21,070 nucleotides of DNA. It comes from Lachnoclostridium sp. UBA6475. Lineage in GTDB: Bacteria > Bacillota > Clostridia > Lachnospirales > Lachnospiraceae. Below the pieces are notes generated by a model. That model was not told where the DNA came from, did not search any database, and saw only the letters and a list, made by a program, of their open reading frames with translations. The position numbers and the translations under genes are program-made. Below, in pieces: positions 7,255 through 14,247 of this stretch; the first letter of the stretch is position 1; the number at the start of each line of letters is the position of its first letter. Location: assembly GCA_002435545.1 (NCBI GenBank), contig DJNB01000140.1:636-21705 (forward strand). Reading direction: 5' to 3'.

Positions 7255-7325
7255 AGATTGTTTTTTTTTTTTTTACATTTTGTTCATAATTAAAGAACAT
7301 ATATTCGAACAAAAAAAAACAATCT
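7255..7325 (+). promoter_or_regulatory. 5' UTR inverted repeat with poly-T tract
   Basis: A perfect 15-bp inverted repeat has arms at 7255-7269 (AGATTG plus nine T) and 7311-7325 (nine A plus CAATCT), with a 41-nt loop. The left arm is part of a run of 14 T. If the predicted promoter is used, the transcript begins with this stem. It could stabilise the 5' end or allow slippage. The remaining spacer to 7466 is A-rich with AAAGGAGG before the gene and no further feature I can support. Confidence 0.5.
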
Positions 7326-7466
7326 CGCACCTTGATAATTTCATATTGAAGTTTAGTAAAGTCGTAACTATTCAGTTACAAAAAATTTAAATCAGGTAAA
7401 GAAAAAGAGGTTAAAAGGTAAAAAATGCTGTATGCAAAATGCAGCAAATTAAAAGGAGGAATTAAC

Positions 7467-8501
7467 ATGAAGAAAGAAATGTTAGTTACGTTATCAATGG
7501 TTATCATGGCGCTTGTAATTTGCTTTAGTGTATCACCAGTTGCTGTCCGGGCGGATAGTTCTGATGGTCAGAGCAAGTATCCTGTTTACACATATACTAA
7601 AGATGGAGAGACAATATCTACTTGGGTGTATGAGGGTGAGGATAAAGAAGTTGATGGGGACTTCTATACAGAAGGACAATTTCATATTAAAGGACCTAAA
7701 GGGATTTATTTTTTGCGTTGTACAAATCCCGTTTGTTATGGTTTTGATAAGTATGGTACAATATGGTTTATTAGTAGTGATGAACACATGATTAAAGGAT
7801 GGAATTATTATCTTCAAAATAATGAAGATTTGGTATATATGAATCGTATGTATTATGGTCAAGAACTTGTTTTTGATGCTGCTTCATTAGTCTTGGACGA
7901 GAATAATGAATATGTTGTTGGCTATAAAACATTTTCTGGTGAGGTATATCCATTACTTTCATATGAAGATATTGCAAAAAAAGTAGAAGAGAGAGCTAAA
8001 GAGAATTCTACGCCTACTCCTACTCCAACAGCACCATCCACACCTAAGCCGACGCCATCTAGTCCGTCGAAACCTGTTACGCCTGTTAATCCAGGAGTAA
8101 CAACGCCTGTGCCAACTGTTCCTGTTGTAACACCAGATGTTACAACAAATCCTAAAACTAGTCCGAATGCTCCTCAAAAGCTTTCTATTAAGAAACAGAA
8201 ATCAAAGATTTCTCTCTATGTGGGAAGCAAGTTAATGAGTAGTTATGGACTAAAAAAAGGAACTCTTACCTGGAATGTTGGCAAGAAGACTGGCAAAGTG
8301 AAGAATGTTAAGGCTGCAGGTTATATTAAGAAGAGTAAAAATCTTATTTATATAACTAAAAATGGCAAAGCCTATATTATTTCTTCCAAAGGTAAGAAGA
8401 AAGTTATCCTTAAAAAAGGCGCAAGAAAGCTTACATTTAAGGATGGCTTTGTAACTAAAATCAAAAAGAGTTCAGGTTCTACAAATGTAGTTAATTGTTG
8501 A
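7467..8501 (+). CDS. Secreted protein, paralogue 1 (signal peptide, Thr/Pro linker, basic C-terminal domain)
   Basis: A 344-aa exported protein of unknown function. It starts with a signal peptide (MKKEMLVTLSMVIMALV, probable cleavage after VRA). An N-terminal domain follows with the motif FDKYGTIWFI and a segment LVLDENNEYVVGYKTFSGEV, then a Thr/Pro/Ser linker at about 186-245 and a lysine-rich C-terminal domain of about 100 aa (KAAGYIKKSKNLIYITKNGK, FVTKIKKSSGSTNVV). I start it at the ATG after AAAGGAGGAATTAAC; an in-frame ATG 42 nt upstream has no ribosome-binding site. There is no LPXTG or SLH anchor; the very basic C-terminus may hold it to anionic wall polymers, which is inference. Confidence 0.8.
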   Translation: MKKEMLVTLSMVIMALVICFSVSPVAVRADSSDGQSKYPVYTYTKDGETISTWVYEGEDKEVDGDFYTEGQFHIKGPKGIYFLRCTNPVCYGFDKYGTIWFISSDEHMIKGWNYYLQNNEDLVYMNRMYYGQELVFDAASLVLDENNEYVVGYKTFSGEVYPLLSYEDIAKKVEERAKENSTPTPTPTAPSTPKPTPSSPSKPVTPVNPGVTTPVPTVPVVTPDVTTNPKTSPNAPQKLSIKKQKSKISLYVGSKLMSSYGLKKGTLTWNVGKKTGKVKNVKAAGYIKKSKNLIYITKNGKAYIISSKGKKKVILKKGARKLTFKDGFVTKIKKSSGSTNVVNC

Positions 8502-8520
8502 CTTATCCATATTTTCCTGA

Positions 8521-8548
8521 GGGGCAGTAGATTTTTCTACTGCTCTTC
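8521..8548 (+). terminator. Hairpin after paralogue 1
   Basis: GCAGTAG (8524-8530) pairs with CTACTGC (8537-8543) around a six-base ATTTTT loop, with wobble extension outward. Only a short pyrimidine stretch follows, so it may be a weak terminator or an mRNA 3' stabiliser. A very similar hairpin follows paralogue 2. Confidence 0.5.
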
Positions 8549-8601
8549 TATTAGCAAATTTTATTGCAGGAATTTAAGGATTTAGCCTTGTTGCTCGTAA
8601 A

Positions 8602-8664
8602 CCCTTTCAGAGGTATATTAGCAACACGCTAATGCTTCTGTACATTGAAAAAATGATTGGAGGA
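8602..8664 (+). repeat. 63-bp perfect direct repeat, copy 1 (leader of paralogue 2)
   Basis: Identical over 63 bp to 9795-9857. It contains TATATT, which may act as a -10 box (TTGCTC lies 17 bp upstream in this copy), then a small hairpin ATTAGC-AACAC-GCTAAT (8617-8633), and ends with the Shine-Dalgarno TTGGAGGA of the following gene. Confidence 0.9.
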
Positions 8665-8670
8665 ATCATT

Positions 8671-9747
8671 ATGAATAAGAAAACAACAATAGCATTTTTG
8701 ATTATGGCACTGTTAACTTGCTTCATCTTGTTAGGCGGTACTACTGCTAAAGCAGATGAAGATGATTATGATGCATCAATTCTTATCAATACCTACTCTG
8801 GTAGTGTAAATGGCGTTAACCGGACTTTAACTGTTTATCAAAATAATACAAAAAGTCCAATCTATAATGATACTTATCTAAAAATAGGAACTAATCCTAT
8901 GGTTCACATTGCTTCATATTCTACTAATATTGGATTAGATAAATATGGAGTTGTATGGTTAATTAATTGGCATAATTATGACAGTATCATGTGGTGGAGT
9001 TACGATTTAACTCCTAATCTCAACTCAATTGTTTTTAACACAGTACCTACTAATGATCCATCAAGTAGCGAAAACTATGTTACTAATGTTGAGTCTCTTA
9101 TCTATGAAGGTTCAGGTAGCCAAGCAGTAGTTGTAGGATACAAAACATCTTCAGGTGAAGTTCATTCTTTACCTACATTTGATGAAATGAAAGCAGCTAT
9201 TGCTCCTGATAGCGATATCTCAACACCTAATTATGTTCCTACTGAAATAATACCAACACCAACGCCTATCACTCCAACCCCTACACCAACAACTCCTGTT
9301 ACTCCAGTGACACCTGTCACACCTGTAACTCCAGTTGTTCCTGTTACTCCTGTAACACCGGTTACTCCTAATGTGGAGCCTACTCCTGATGTTACTCCAA
9401 CTCCTAATACTAAAGTTAATAAGATTTCTGTAAAGAAAAGTAAATCTACTTATTCTATCTACAGCAACCTTAAATTGCTTGGTAATTATAAGTTGAAGAG
9501 TGGAGCTCTTACTTGGAAATTAGGTAAAAAGAGTGGTAAGGTAAAAAGTGTTAAGGCAGCTGGTTATATTAAAAAGAGTAATAATCTTATTTATATGACC
9601 AAAAACGGGAAAGTATATACTATCTCGGCTAAGAACGGTAAAAAGAAGCTTATTGTCAAAAAAGGTGCAAAAAAACTTGTGTTTTCAGGTGGTTTTGTAA
9701 CTAAAGTTAAAAAAGCTTCTGGTTCTACTAATGTAGTTAAATATTAA
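8671..9747 (+). CDS. Secreted protein, paralogue 2
   Basis: A 358-aa paralogue of the protein encoded just upstream. Signal peptide MNKKTTIAFLIMALLTCF with probable cleavage after AKA. The N-terminal domain has LDKYGVVWLI and VESLIYEG...VVVGYKTSSGEV. The linker at about 196-262 is the longest of the three, with runs of the tripeptide VTP. The lysine-rich C-terminal domain (KAAGYIKKSNNLIYMTKNGK, FVTKVKKASGSTNVVKY) is very close to paralogue 1. The start ATG follows TTGGAGGA; an ATG 39 nt upstream lies inside the repeat hairpin and is unlikely. Function unknown; extracellular and probably wall- or polymer-associated. Confidence 0.8.
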   Translation: MNKKTTIAFLIMALLTCFILLGGTTAKADEDDYDASILINTYSGSVNGVNRTLTVYQNNTKSPIYNDTYLKIGTNPMVHIASYSTNIGLDKYGVVWLINWHNYDSIMWWSYDLTPNLNSIVFNTVPTNDPSSSENYVTNVESLIYEGSGSQAVVVGYKTSSGEVHSLPTFDEMKAAIAPDSDISTPNYVPTEIIPTPTPITPTPTPTTPVTPVTPVTPVTPVVPVTPVTPVTPNVEPTPDVTPTPNTKVNKISVKKSKSTYSIYSNLKLLGNYKLKSGALTWKLGKKSGKVKSVKAAGYIKKSNNLIYMTKNGKVYTISAKNGKKKLIVKKGAKKLVFSGGFVTKVKKASGSTNVVKY

Positions 9748-9764
9748 TTTCAAAAATACAACGA

Positions 9765-9794
9765 AAGAGCGGTAGAAATAAAACTACTGCTCTT
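9765..9794 (+). terminator. Hairpin after paralogue 2
   Basis: An 11-bp stem, AAGAGCGGTAG (9765-9775) with CTACTGCTCTT (9784-9794), one G-U pair, closes an eight-base AAATAAAA loop. It directly abuts the second copy of the 63-bp repeat. It resembles the hairpin after paralogue 1, showing that the whole gene unit with its 3' structure was duplicated. Confidence 0.55.
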
Positions 9795-9857
9795 CCCTTT
9801 CAGAGGTATATTAGCAACACGCTAATGCTTCTGTACATTGAAAAAATGATTGGAGGA
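9795..9857 (+). repeat. 63-bp perfect direct repeat, copy 2 (leader of paralogue 3)
   Basis: Identical to 8602-8664, including the TATATT, the ATTAGC-AACAC-GCTAAT hairpin and the Shine-Dalgarno. Paralogue 1 lacks this leader. Confidence 0.9.
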
Positions 9858-9866
9858 GGGTTTTCT

Positions 9867-10931
9867 ATGAATAAGAAAACACACAAATATGTAGCTTTAT
9901 TAACAATGTTAGCAATGGTTATTTGTACAATGTTTTGTACAAACACAACCAAAGCAGGTAGTAATTTACCATGGGATAAATCTGAAATAGCAGAAACATC
10001 TACATGTGTAGTTAATGGCGTGGAACGGATTCTAATCATTCTTACTAATAACGATATGTACCTAAAAGTAGGAAATGATGATCCAATATATTTAACTCAC
10101 AGTACTACTCCATTTAAATTCGACAAATACGGAACACTCTGGTGTATTAAAACAGATGATGTTATATACTGGAAAAGCTATGACTTTGGAGAAATAGATG
10201 TTTCATATGCAGTCAGAGTACCAAACAATAATGGATATTTTTCTCCTGTAGAGGATGTTGAATCTTTAATATTTGATACTAATGGTCAGTTTGTAATCGG
10301 TTTTAAACTAATGTCTGGCAATTCTTACTACACATACACAGCTGATGAAATTAAGTCTATAATGGATAGTGATCGTTCTCAGTATCCTGCTCTTAGACCA
10401 ATTTCATCATCAGGTAATACGCCGACGCCGACACCATCAAACATTCCCACCCCTACTCCGACTGTTCCTGCAACTACTCCAACCATTCCTGTAGCTACTC
10501 CTAATGTTCCTATTTCTCCTGCAACTCCAACTCCAACAGTTAGCCCTATATTTACTCCTTCAACACCGGATATTCCTGTTGTTACGCCAACACCAGTTAC
10601 AAACACAAAAATATCTGTAACAAAGAAAGGTGGTTATAACTGTCTTTCTCTGGGAAGTAAAATTACAAGTAAGTACAAACTTACTAAGGGAAAACTCGCT
10701 TGGAAAGGAAGCAGTAAGAGTAAAAAATATTCTGGAGTTAAATCAGCTGCCTTTATAGAGAAGAGTGGCAACCTTGTCTTTTTAACGAAGAAAGGTAAAG
10801 TATACACTTTATCCTCTAAAGGGACAAAAAAGTGTATCGTTAAAAAGAATGGCAAAAAACTTATCTTAAAAAATAAGTTTGCAGTAAAGGTTCAGGTAGG
10901 TAAGAAGTTTATTAACATAGCTAATAAGTAA
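9867..10931 (+). CDS. Secreted protein, paralogue 3
   Basis: A 354-aa third member of the family and the most diverged. Signal peptide MNKKTHKYVALLTMLAMVIC with probable cleavage after TKA. The N-terminal domain keeps FDKYGTLWCI, YWKSYDF and VESLIFDTNGQFVIGFKLMSG. The Thr/Pro linker spans about 180-248. The lysine-rich C-terminal domain keeps KKGKVYTLSSKGTKKCIVKK but lacks the GSTNVV ending shared by the other two, finishing instead with KKFINIANK. The start ATG follows TTGGAGGAGGG. Function unknown. Confidence 0.8.
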   Translation: MNKKTHKYVALLTMLAMVICTMFCTNTTKAGSNLPWDKSEIAETSTCVVNGVERILIILTNNDMYLKVGNDDPIYLTHSTTPFKFDKYGTLWCIKTDDVIYWKSYDFGEIDVSYAVRVPNNNGYFSPVEDVESLIFDTNGQFVIGFKLMSGNSYYTYTADEIKSIMDSDRSQYPALRPISSSGNTPTPTPSNIPTPTPTVPATTPTIPVATPNVPISPATPTPTVSPIFTPSTPDIPVVTPTPVTNTKISVTKKGGYNCLSLGSKITSKYKLTKGKLAWKGSSKSKKYSGVKSAAFIEKSGNLVFLTKKGKVYTLSSKGTKKCIVKKNGKKLILKNKFAVKVQVGKKFINIANK

Positions 10932-10971
10932 TACTAACCGCCGATTGTAAATATTTTTCTTGCTATTAAAC

Positions 10972-11015
10972 AGATAACGGCTTAACTACAGAAATCTGCT
11001 GTTAAGCCGTTATCT
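10972..11015. terminator. Bidirectional hairpin between convergent genes
   Basis: A perfect 15-bp inverted repeat, AGATAACGGCTTAAC (10972-10986) and GTTAAGCCGTTATCT (11001-11015), with a further CAG/CTG pairing inside the loop. It lies between paralogue 3 and the convergent nuclease-like gene ending at 11020. No long U-tract is present on either strand, but position and stability fit a shared terminator. Confidence 0.65.
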
Positions 11016-11019
11016 ATGT

Positions 11020-11565
11020 CTAATCCAATTCCAAAGGGGCACGACCTGAAATGATTATTTGTCTTCCGCTTTGGGCTGCTTTTCGTTGGTTTTTCACTAC
11101 TTTAACAAAATGTATCAAATCAAACATATTATCCGGTTTGTGCTTATTTCCTCTGACTAATTTTTTAGCAAGTTCTTTTTCGCTCGTCGATGGAATGTTT
11201 GGAACTTTTTGACGTTCAGGGCTTGCTATGTATGCATCAAGAACTTCCCGTAAAATTACACAATTGTTTAATTGCGTATCATGAAATAAATATTCAATCG
11301 TGTTCGATATTTGTTTAAATGCTTCCTCTATATTAGTTCCTTTTAACTCAATCATATGTGTTTTATTACTGTTAATCCCTAATACCATAAAATCACACTT
11401 TTTGGTATCGATACTTTGATTAATCAGCGCATGATCCACATTTACTAATTTTAAATCATCTTTTGCTTTAATATAAATTTTTGCATTCACTTCAGATTTT
11501 GGATCCACTAAAGTTTTGCTCTTTCCTGCACATAATACTTCAGAAAAATTGTCAATTTTTTTCAT
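11020..11565 (-). CDS. PD-(D/E)XK nuclease-like partner of the ATPase
   Basis: A 181-aa protein I cannot name. It contains a plausible PD-(D/E)XK core: Asp58 in KKCDFMVLGI, then Glu73-Leu-Lys75 in HMIELKG, followed by EEAFKQI with Gln85. This layout is typical of small restriction-type nucleases. The start ATG (MKKIDNFSEV) has GGAAGGA upstream and overlaps the end of the ATPase gene by 14 nt, so the two are translationally coupled. An in-frame extension upstream lies inside the ATPase gene and has no better site. The pairing recalls two-gene ATPase-effector defence systems, but it is not obviously the HNH protein of Septu or the DUF4435 protein of PARIS. Confidence 0.65.
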   Translation of the reverse strand: MKKIDNFSEVLCAGKSKTLVDPKSEVNAKIYIKAKDDLKLVNVDHALINQSIDTKKCDFMVLGINSNKTHMIELKGTNIEEAFKQISNTIEYLFHDTQLNNCVILREVLDAYIASPERQKVPNIPSTSEKELAKKLVRGNKHKPDNMFDLIHFVKVVKNQRKAAQSGRQIIISGRAPLELD

Positions 11566-12877
11566 CGGCGATAAGTCCTTCCTCCATATAAAACAATTTA
11601 CTGTATATTTCATTAATCTCCTGACTAATATCATCAATCTCTTCTGCTAATAGTTCTCCGGTTTCTTTTTCAATCAAAGAAAGCACCTCTGTTCCATGCA
11701 AACCATTACTTAACTTGTAGGCATTCAGTTCCTCTAAAAAAATGTAGGCCCATTTTCCGACAAGTTTTTCAATTTCTTTGCGGATATTATCATTGTTTTT
11801 CATTTTTCCTATAAAACACAGATTGTTTGTTTCAGTCAAAATATACGGACTATGTGTCGTAACTATTGCTGATCCGCCGGTAATATTTATATATTTAACA
11901 ATAAAATCTACTATATTTTTCTGCAAAATCGGGTATAAATGAGCTTCCGGTTCTTCAATTATAACAAAAGCTTTTTCGTCTTTCAACATCAAAACATATA
12001 ATTGATTATACAGCCATAAAATCTCCTGTTGCCCTGACGAGGTGAAGTTTATTGCAATTTCTTCCTCACTGTTTTCCATTTGCAGATACTCTCTGCCTTT
12101 TTGATAAAAGTATTCCCCTTTCATTCCGTGAATAATTTCTTCGCTTATTTTCTTAACATTAAATTTTCTTTCAGAAATGGGATAATACTTATGAACGTGT
12201 GTTGTTCCATCTGCAAATTTAGGCTGTAATGTCTCTATGGTCTGCATAAATTTCCGGTTGATCGGATCCAGTTCTCCATAATTCAAATACGTTTTTTGAT
12301 TGCATAATAAAGAGAGCAGACCTCTTCCGGCAGGGATATAGTATGTTGTCATATCGTCTACGAGTATTCGTGAGACTTCATTTTCCAAATATTCATAGAA
12401 TTTTTTGTTTTCTAATACCGGTAATATCGACCGTCCATTAATTGCCGTTATTGACTCATAGAATTTATTTGCATAATTATCCAGAGTCTGCAATTCTTCT
12501 AATAGAATTTTACTAAACTCAACAGAAATATATTTTCTCTCTGCCTGCATTAATTTAATTTTTACCCAGTGCTGTTCGGAATAATAATAGTCCATAGATA
12601 AGTCTGCCGGCAATTGCCAGCTGTACCCAAAAAGACTGACAAATGAATCTTTAAGTCTGCTGCTTAGTTCTTTGAGTAAACCTTTACTGCTTTCGCCCTC
12701 TTGACCAACAGTATAGTAATAGTCCAGCAAAACCTCTTTTAAATTTCTAAAATAATATACCGCTTTACACAACGTACTTTTCCCGGTAGCTTGTTCTCCA
12801 ATAAAAATATTTACTCGTTTTATATCCATTTCGACATGATGAATGGATCCCAAATGGTTTATAACTATCTTAGCCAC
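11552..12877 (-). CDS. OLD/AAA-type ABC ATPase, defence-like
   Basis: A 441-aa cytosolic ATPase of the AAA_15/OLD/SMC-like ABC class. Motifs: Walker A GEQATGKST (27-35), signature-like SSGQQEI (280-286), Walker B FVIIEEPEAHLYP (304-316) and H-loop VTTHSPYIL (339-347). No Toprim nuclease domain follows, so it is not a full OLD protein; a separate nuclease-like gene overlaps its end instead. Such ATPases act as sensors or scaffolds in several antiphage systems. The start is GTG, with AAAGGAG about eight bases upstream. A degenerate copy of its Walker A region lies at 14248-14325. Confidence 0.85.
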   Translation of the reverse strand: MAKIVINHLGSIHHVEMDIKRVNIFIGEQATGKSTLCKAVYYFRNLKEVLLDYYYTVGQEGESSKGLLKELSSRLKDSFVSLFGYSWQLPADLSMDYYYSEQHWVKIKLMQAERKYISVEFSKILLEELQTLDNYANKFYESITAINGRSILPVLENKKFYEYLENEVSRILVDDMTTYYIPAGRGLLSLLCNQKTYLNYGELDPINRKFMQTIETLQPKFADGTTHVHKYYPISERKFNVKKISEEIIHGMKGEYFYQKGREYLQMENSEEEIAINFTSSGQQEILWLYNQLYVLMLKDEKAFVIIEEPEAHLYPILQKNIVDFIVKYINITGGSAIVTTHSPYILTETNNLCFIGKMKNNDNIRKEIEKLVGKWAYIFLEELNAYKLSNGLHGTEVLSLIEKETGELLAEEIDDISQEINEIYSKLFYMEEGLIADEKN

Positions 12878-12882
12878 AATGA

Positions 12883-12978
12883 TTACTCCTTTATATGCTT
12901 GTTTGTGTAACTGTGCACGAACACTCTCCTTAGTTTATTAAAAAGAAGAGACCGTACCCTCTCCCACAAAGATTTCAT
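12883..12978 (-). CDS. Possible 31-aa leader peptide upstream of the ATPase
   Basis: An open frame from ATG reads MKSLWERVRSLLFNKLRRVF and ends HSYTNKHIKE, stopping five bases before the ATPase GTG. The peptide is basic and amphipathic. No clear Shine-Dalgarno precedes the ATG, and the frame runs through the terminator-like hairpin, so translation is doubtful. If translated, it could prevent that hairpin from forming and so control the ATPase. Confidence 0.25.
   Translation of the reverse strand: MKSLWERVRSLLFNKLRRVFVHSYTNKHIKE
12940..12965 (-). terminator. Terminator-like hairpin before the ATPase gene
   Basis: On the minus strand GGGAGAG pairs with CTCTTCT (two G-U pairs) around an eight-base loop, and TTTTT follows. 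It ends about 60 nt before the ATPase start. It could end a short repeat RNA transcribed from the promoter near 13130 and limit readthrough into the ATPase gene. Confidence 0.5.
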
Positions 12979-13080
12979 CACTCGGTCACTTTTTGTTTAC
13001 CGAGGTGTCAGAACCGTCACACCTCTCATCGCTCGGTCACTTTTTATTTACTGTCTTGTCAGAACCGTCACAAGACTCAT
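12976..13080. repeat. Tandem 51-bp repeat, two units
   Basis: CTCGGTCACTTTTT recurs at 12981 and 13032, and CAGAACCGTC at 13009-13018 and 13060-13069, both with a period of 51. Stem 1 is GAGGTGT/ACACCTC (13002-13008, 13019-13025); stem 2 is GTCTTGT/ACAAGAC (13053-13059, 13070-13076). On the minus strand each unit also reads as a ten-codon frame from ATG to TAA without a ribosome-binding site. Confidence 0.85.
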
Positions 13081-13116
13081 AATGTGATGAAGAAAACATT
13101 TTGTTTTCTTATTTAT

Positions 13117-13145
13117 AATATATACTATTCTATTAAAAGATACAA
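13117..13145 (-). promoter_or_regulatory. Weak promoter upstream of the repeat RNA/ATPase
   Basis: On the minus strand TTGTAT (13145-13140) and TATATT (13122-13117) are 17 bp apart in a very A+T-rich stretch just after the yhcG stop. The predicted start coincides with the 5' arm of the 8-bp hairpin. The -35 matches only TTG, so the call is tentative. Confidence 0.4.
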
Positions 13146-13170
13146 TATATTAATTCAAATTTATCATCAT

Positions 13171-14193
13171 CTATTCTTCAAATATTTTCAATCTTTTAGC
13201 AATCTCCTCCGGCCCCGGCAGCATTTCTTTCATGTGTTCTGGCAAGGTATTCCTCAACTTATATGTTGCCACTCCAATCGGAGAACTGCTATTCTTTAAT
13301 GCGTATTCCACATAAGTTTTATCCTTGCTTTTGCAAATAATAATTCCAATTGATGGATTCTCCTCTGGTAATTTCACTTGCTCATCCAATGCAGACAAAT
13401 ACAGTTGCATCTTGCCGGCATATTCAGCTTCAAATTCACCAATTTTTAGTTCTATTGCTATCAGACATCTTAACCTTCTATGAAACAATAATAAATCAAT
13501 ATATAAATCTCTGTTTCCCGCCATCAAATGATATTGATTTCCTATATACGTATAATCTCCACCCATCTCTATCAAAAAGGCTCTTATATTATTTACCAAC
13601 TGCATTTCTAATTCATGTTCAGAGTATTCAGGCGACAACTCTGCAAAATCAAATGTATATTCATCTTTTATCGCAAGTTTGGCCTGTACTCTTTGTTCAA
13701 CAGGAAGTACCAAGTCAAAATTTGTCTGATTTAATAAATATTTTTCATAAGTTTGTGCCTCAACAAAATTAGTTAAAACTCTTTTTGTCCAACCATACCT
13801 TTTCGTCATTCGAATGTAAAATTCACGTTGCAAGTCATCCTTGCATTTTTCCATAATAATAATATTATTACTCCAACTAATTTCTCGCACTAATGGTGCG
13901 AGTTTTTCAGAATTATGATATGTCAAATAAAAATTACGCATTCTCCATAGATTTGCTGCCGAATACCCCTTTGCCCCCGGAAATTCTTTTTGTAATTCTA
14001 CTGAAAGCACCTGTACGATTGACTTTCCCCATCCCTTTTCCTTCTGTTGTCTATATATCTCTTCTCCTATTTCCCAATATAGATTTATTGTTTCAGAATT
14101 AATCAACTTTATAACTTGATACTGTTTTTTATGAATTAATTCTTTTAACTCATCTACAAGCGGTTCATATCCAAATATCTCATCTTTCTTCAT
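13171..14193 (-). CDS. DUF1016/YhcG family PD-(D/E)XK nuclease
   Basis: A 340-aa protein of the YhcG (DUF1016) family, common in defence islands and near restriction-modification genes. The N-terminal DUF1016 part runs to about 160 (INLYWEIGEEIYRQQ, GWGKSIVQVLSVELQKEFPG, YSAANLWRMRNFYLTY). The C-terminal nuclease part has Asp233 in LYIDLLLF, Glu248-Leu-Lys250 in IAIELKIG and Gln263 in GKMQLYL, so the active site is intact. I start at the ATG of MKKDEIFGYE, which has GGGGAGA six bases upstream. The likely role is DNA cleavage in mobile-element defence or recombination; no partner methylase is present here. Confidence 0.85.
   Translation of the reverse strand: MKKDEIFGYEPLVDELKELIHKKQYQVIKLINSETINLYWEIGEEIYRQQKEKGWGKSIVQVLSVELQKEFPGAKGYSAANLWRMRNFYLTYHNSEKLAPLVREISWSNNIIIMEKCKDDLQREFYIRMTKRYGWTKRVLTNFVEAQTYEKYLLNQTNFDLVLPVEQRVQAKLAIKDEYTFDFAELSPEYSEHELEMQLVNNIRAFLIEMGGDYTYIGNQYHLMAGNRDLYIDLLLFHRRLRCLIAIELKIGEFEAEYAGKMQLYLSALDEQVKLPEENPSIGIIICKSKDKTYVEYALKNSSSPIGVATYKLRNTLPEHMKEMLPGPEEIAKRLKIFEE
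13884..13902. repeat. Near-palindrome inside yhcG, copy of the upstream palindrome
   Basis: CTCGCACTAATGGTGCGAG lies in yhcG codons for APLVRE (residues 99-104). It differs by one base from the palindrome at 14211-14229; the similarity continues outward for 26 bp in all (ATTT before, TTT after). Confidence 0.8.
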
Positions 14194-14210
14194 AACGCAT
14201 CTCCCCATTT

Positions 14211-14229
14211 CTCGCACCAATGGTGCGAG
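14211..14229. repeat. Palindrome just upstream of yhcG
   Basis: CTCGCACCAATGGTGCGAG is a perfect 9-bp inverted repeat around one base, lying 18 bp before the yhcG start. It could be an operator. It could instead be a fragment copied from the internal site at 13884-13902, because the two share 26 bp with one mismatch. Confidence 0.7.
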
Positions 14230-14247
14230 TTTCTATAATCCCATCAA

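Larger units (their letters stand above)
12940..13112 (-). ncRNA. Candidate structured RNA with two 51-nt tandem repeats
   Basis: A plausible transcript starts near 13110, opens with a perfect 8-bp hairpin (13103-13110 with 13090-13097), contains two 51-nt repeats, and ends at the hairpin at 12940-12965. In both repeats a 7-bp stem closes the same ten-base loop (plus-strand CAGAACCGTC), but three of the seven pairs differ with both sides changed together. That is the signature of selection on pairing. No known RNA family is recognised. A dispersed extragenic repeat element is the main alternative. Confidence 0.5.

Noticed and set aside
7467..10931. Sortase-anchored surface proteins
   Set aside because: No LPXTG-like motif, C-terminal hydrophobic helix, SLH repeats or lipobox is visible in any of the three proteins.
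12976..13080. CRISPR array
   Set aside because: Only two units, with no spacer-like variable segments between constant repeats; the variable part is a base-paired stem, and there are no cas genes.
12883..13112. Known type III toxin-antitoxin system (ToxIN/CptIN/TenpIN)
   Set aside because: The repeat-terminator layout is similar, but no ToxN-like endoribonuclease of about 170 aa follows; the next genes are an ABC-type ATPase and a PD-(D/E)XK-like protein.
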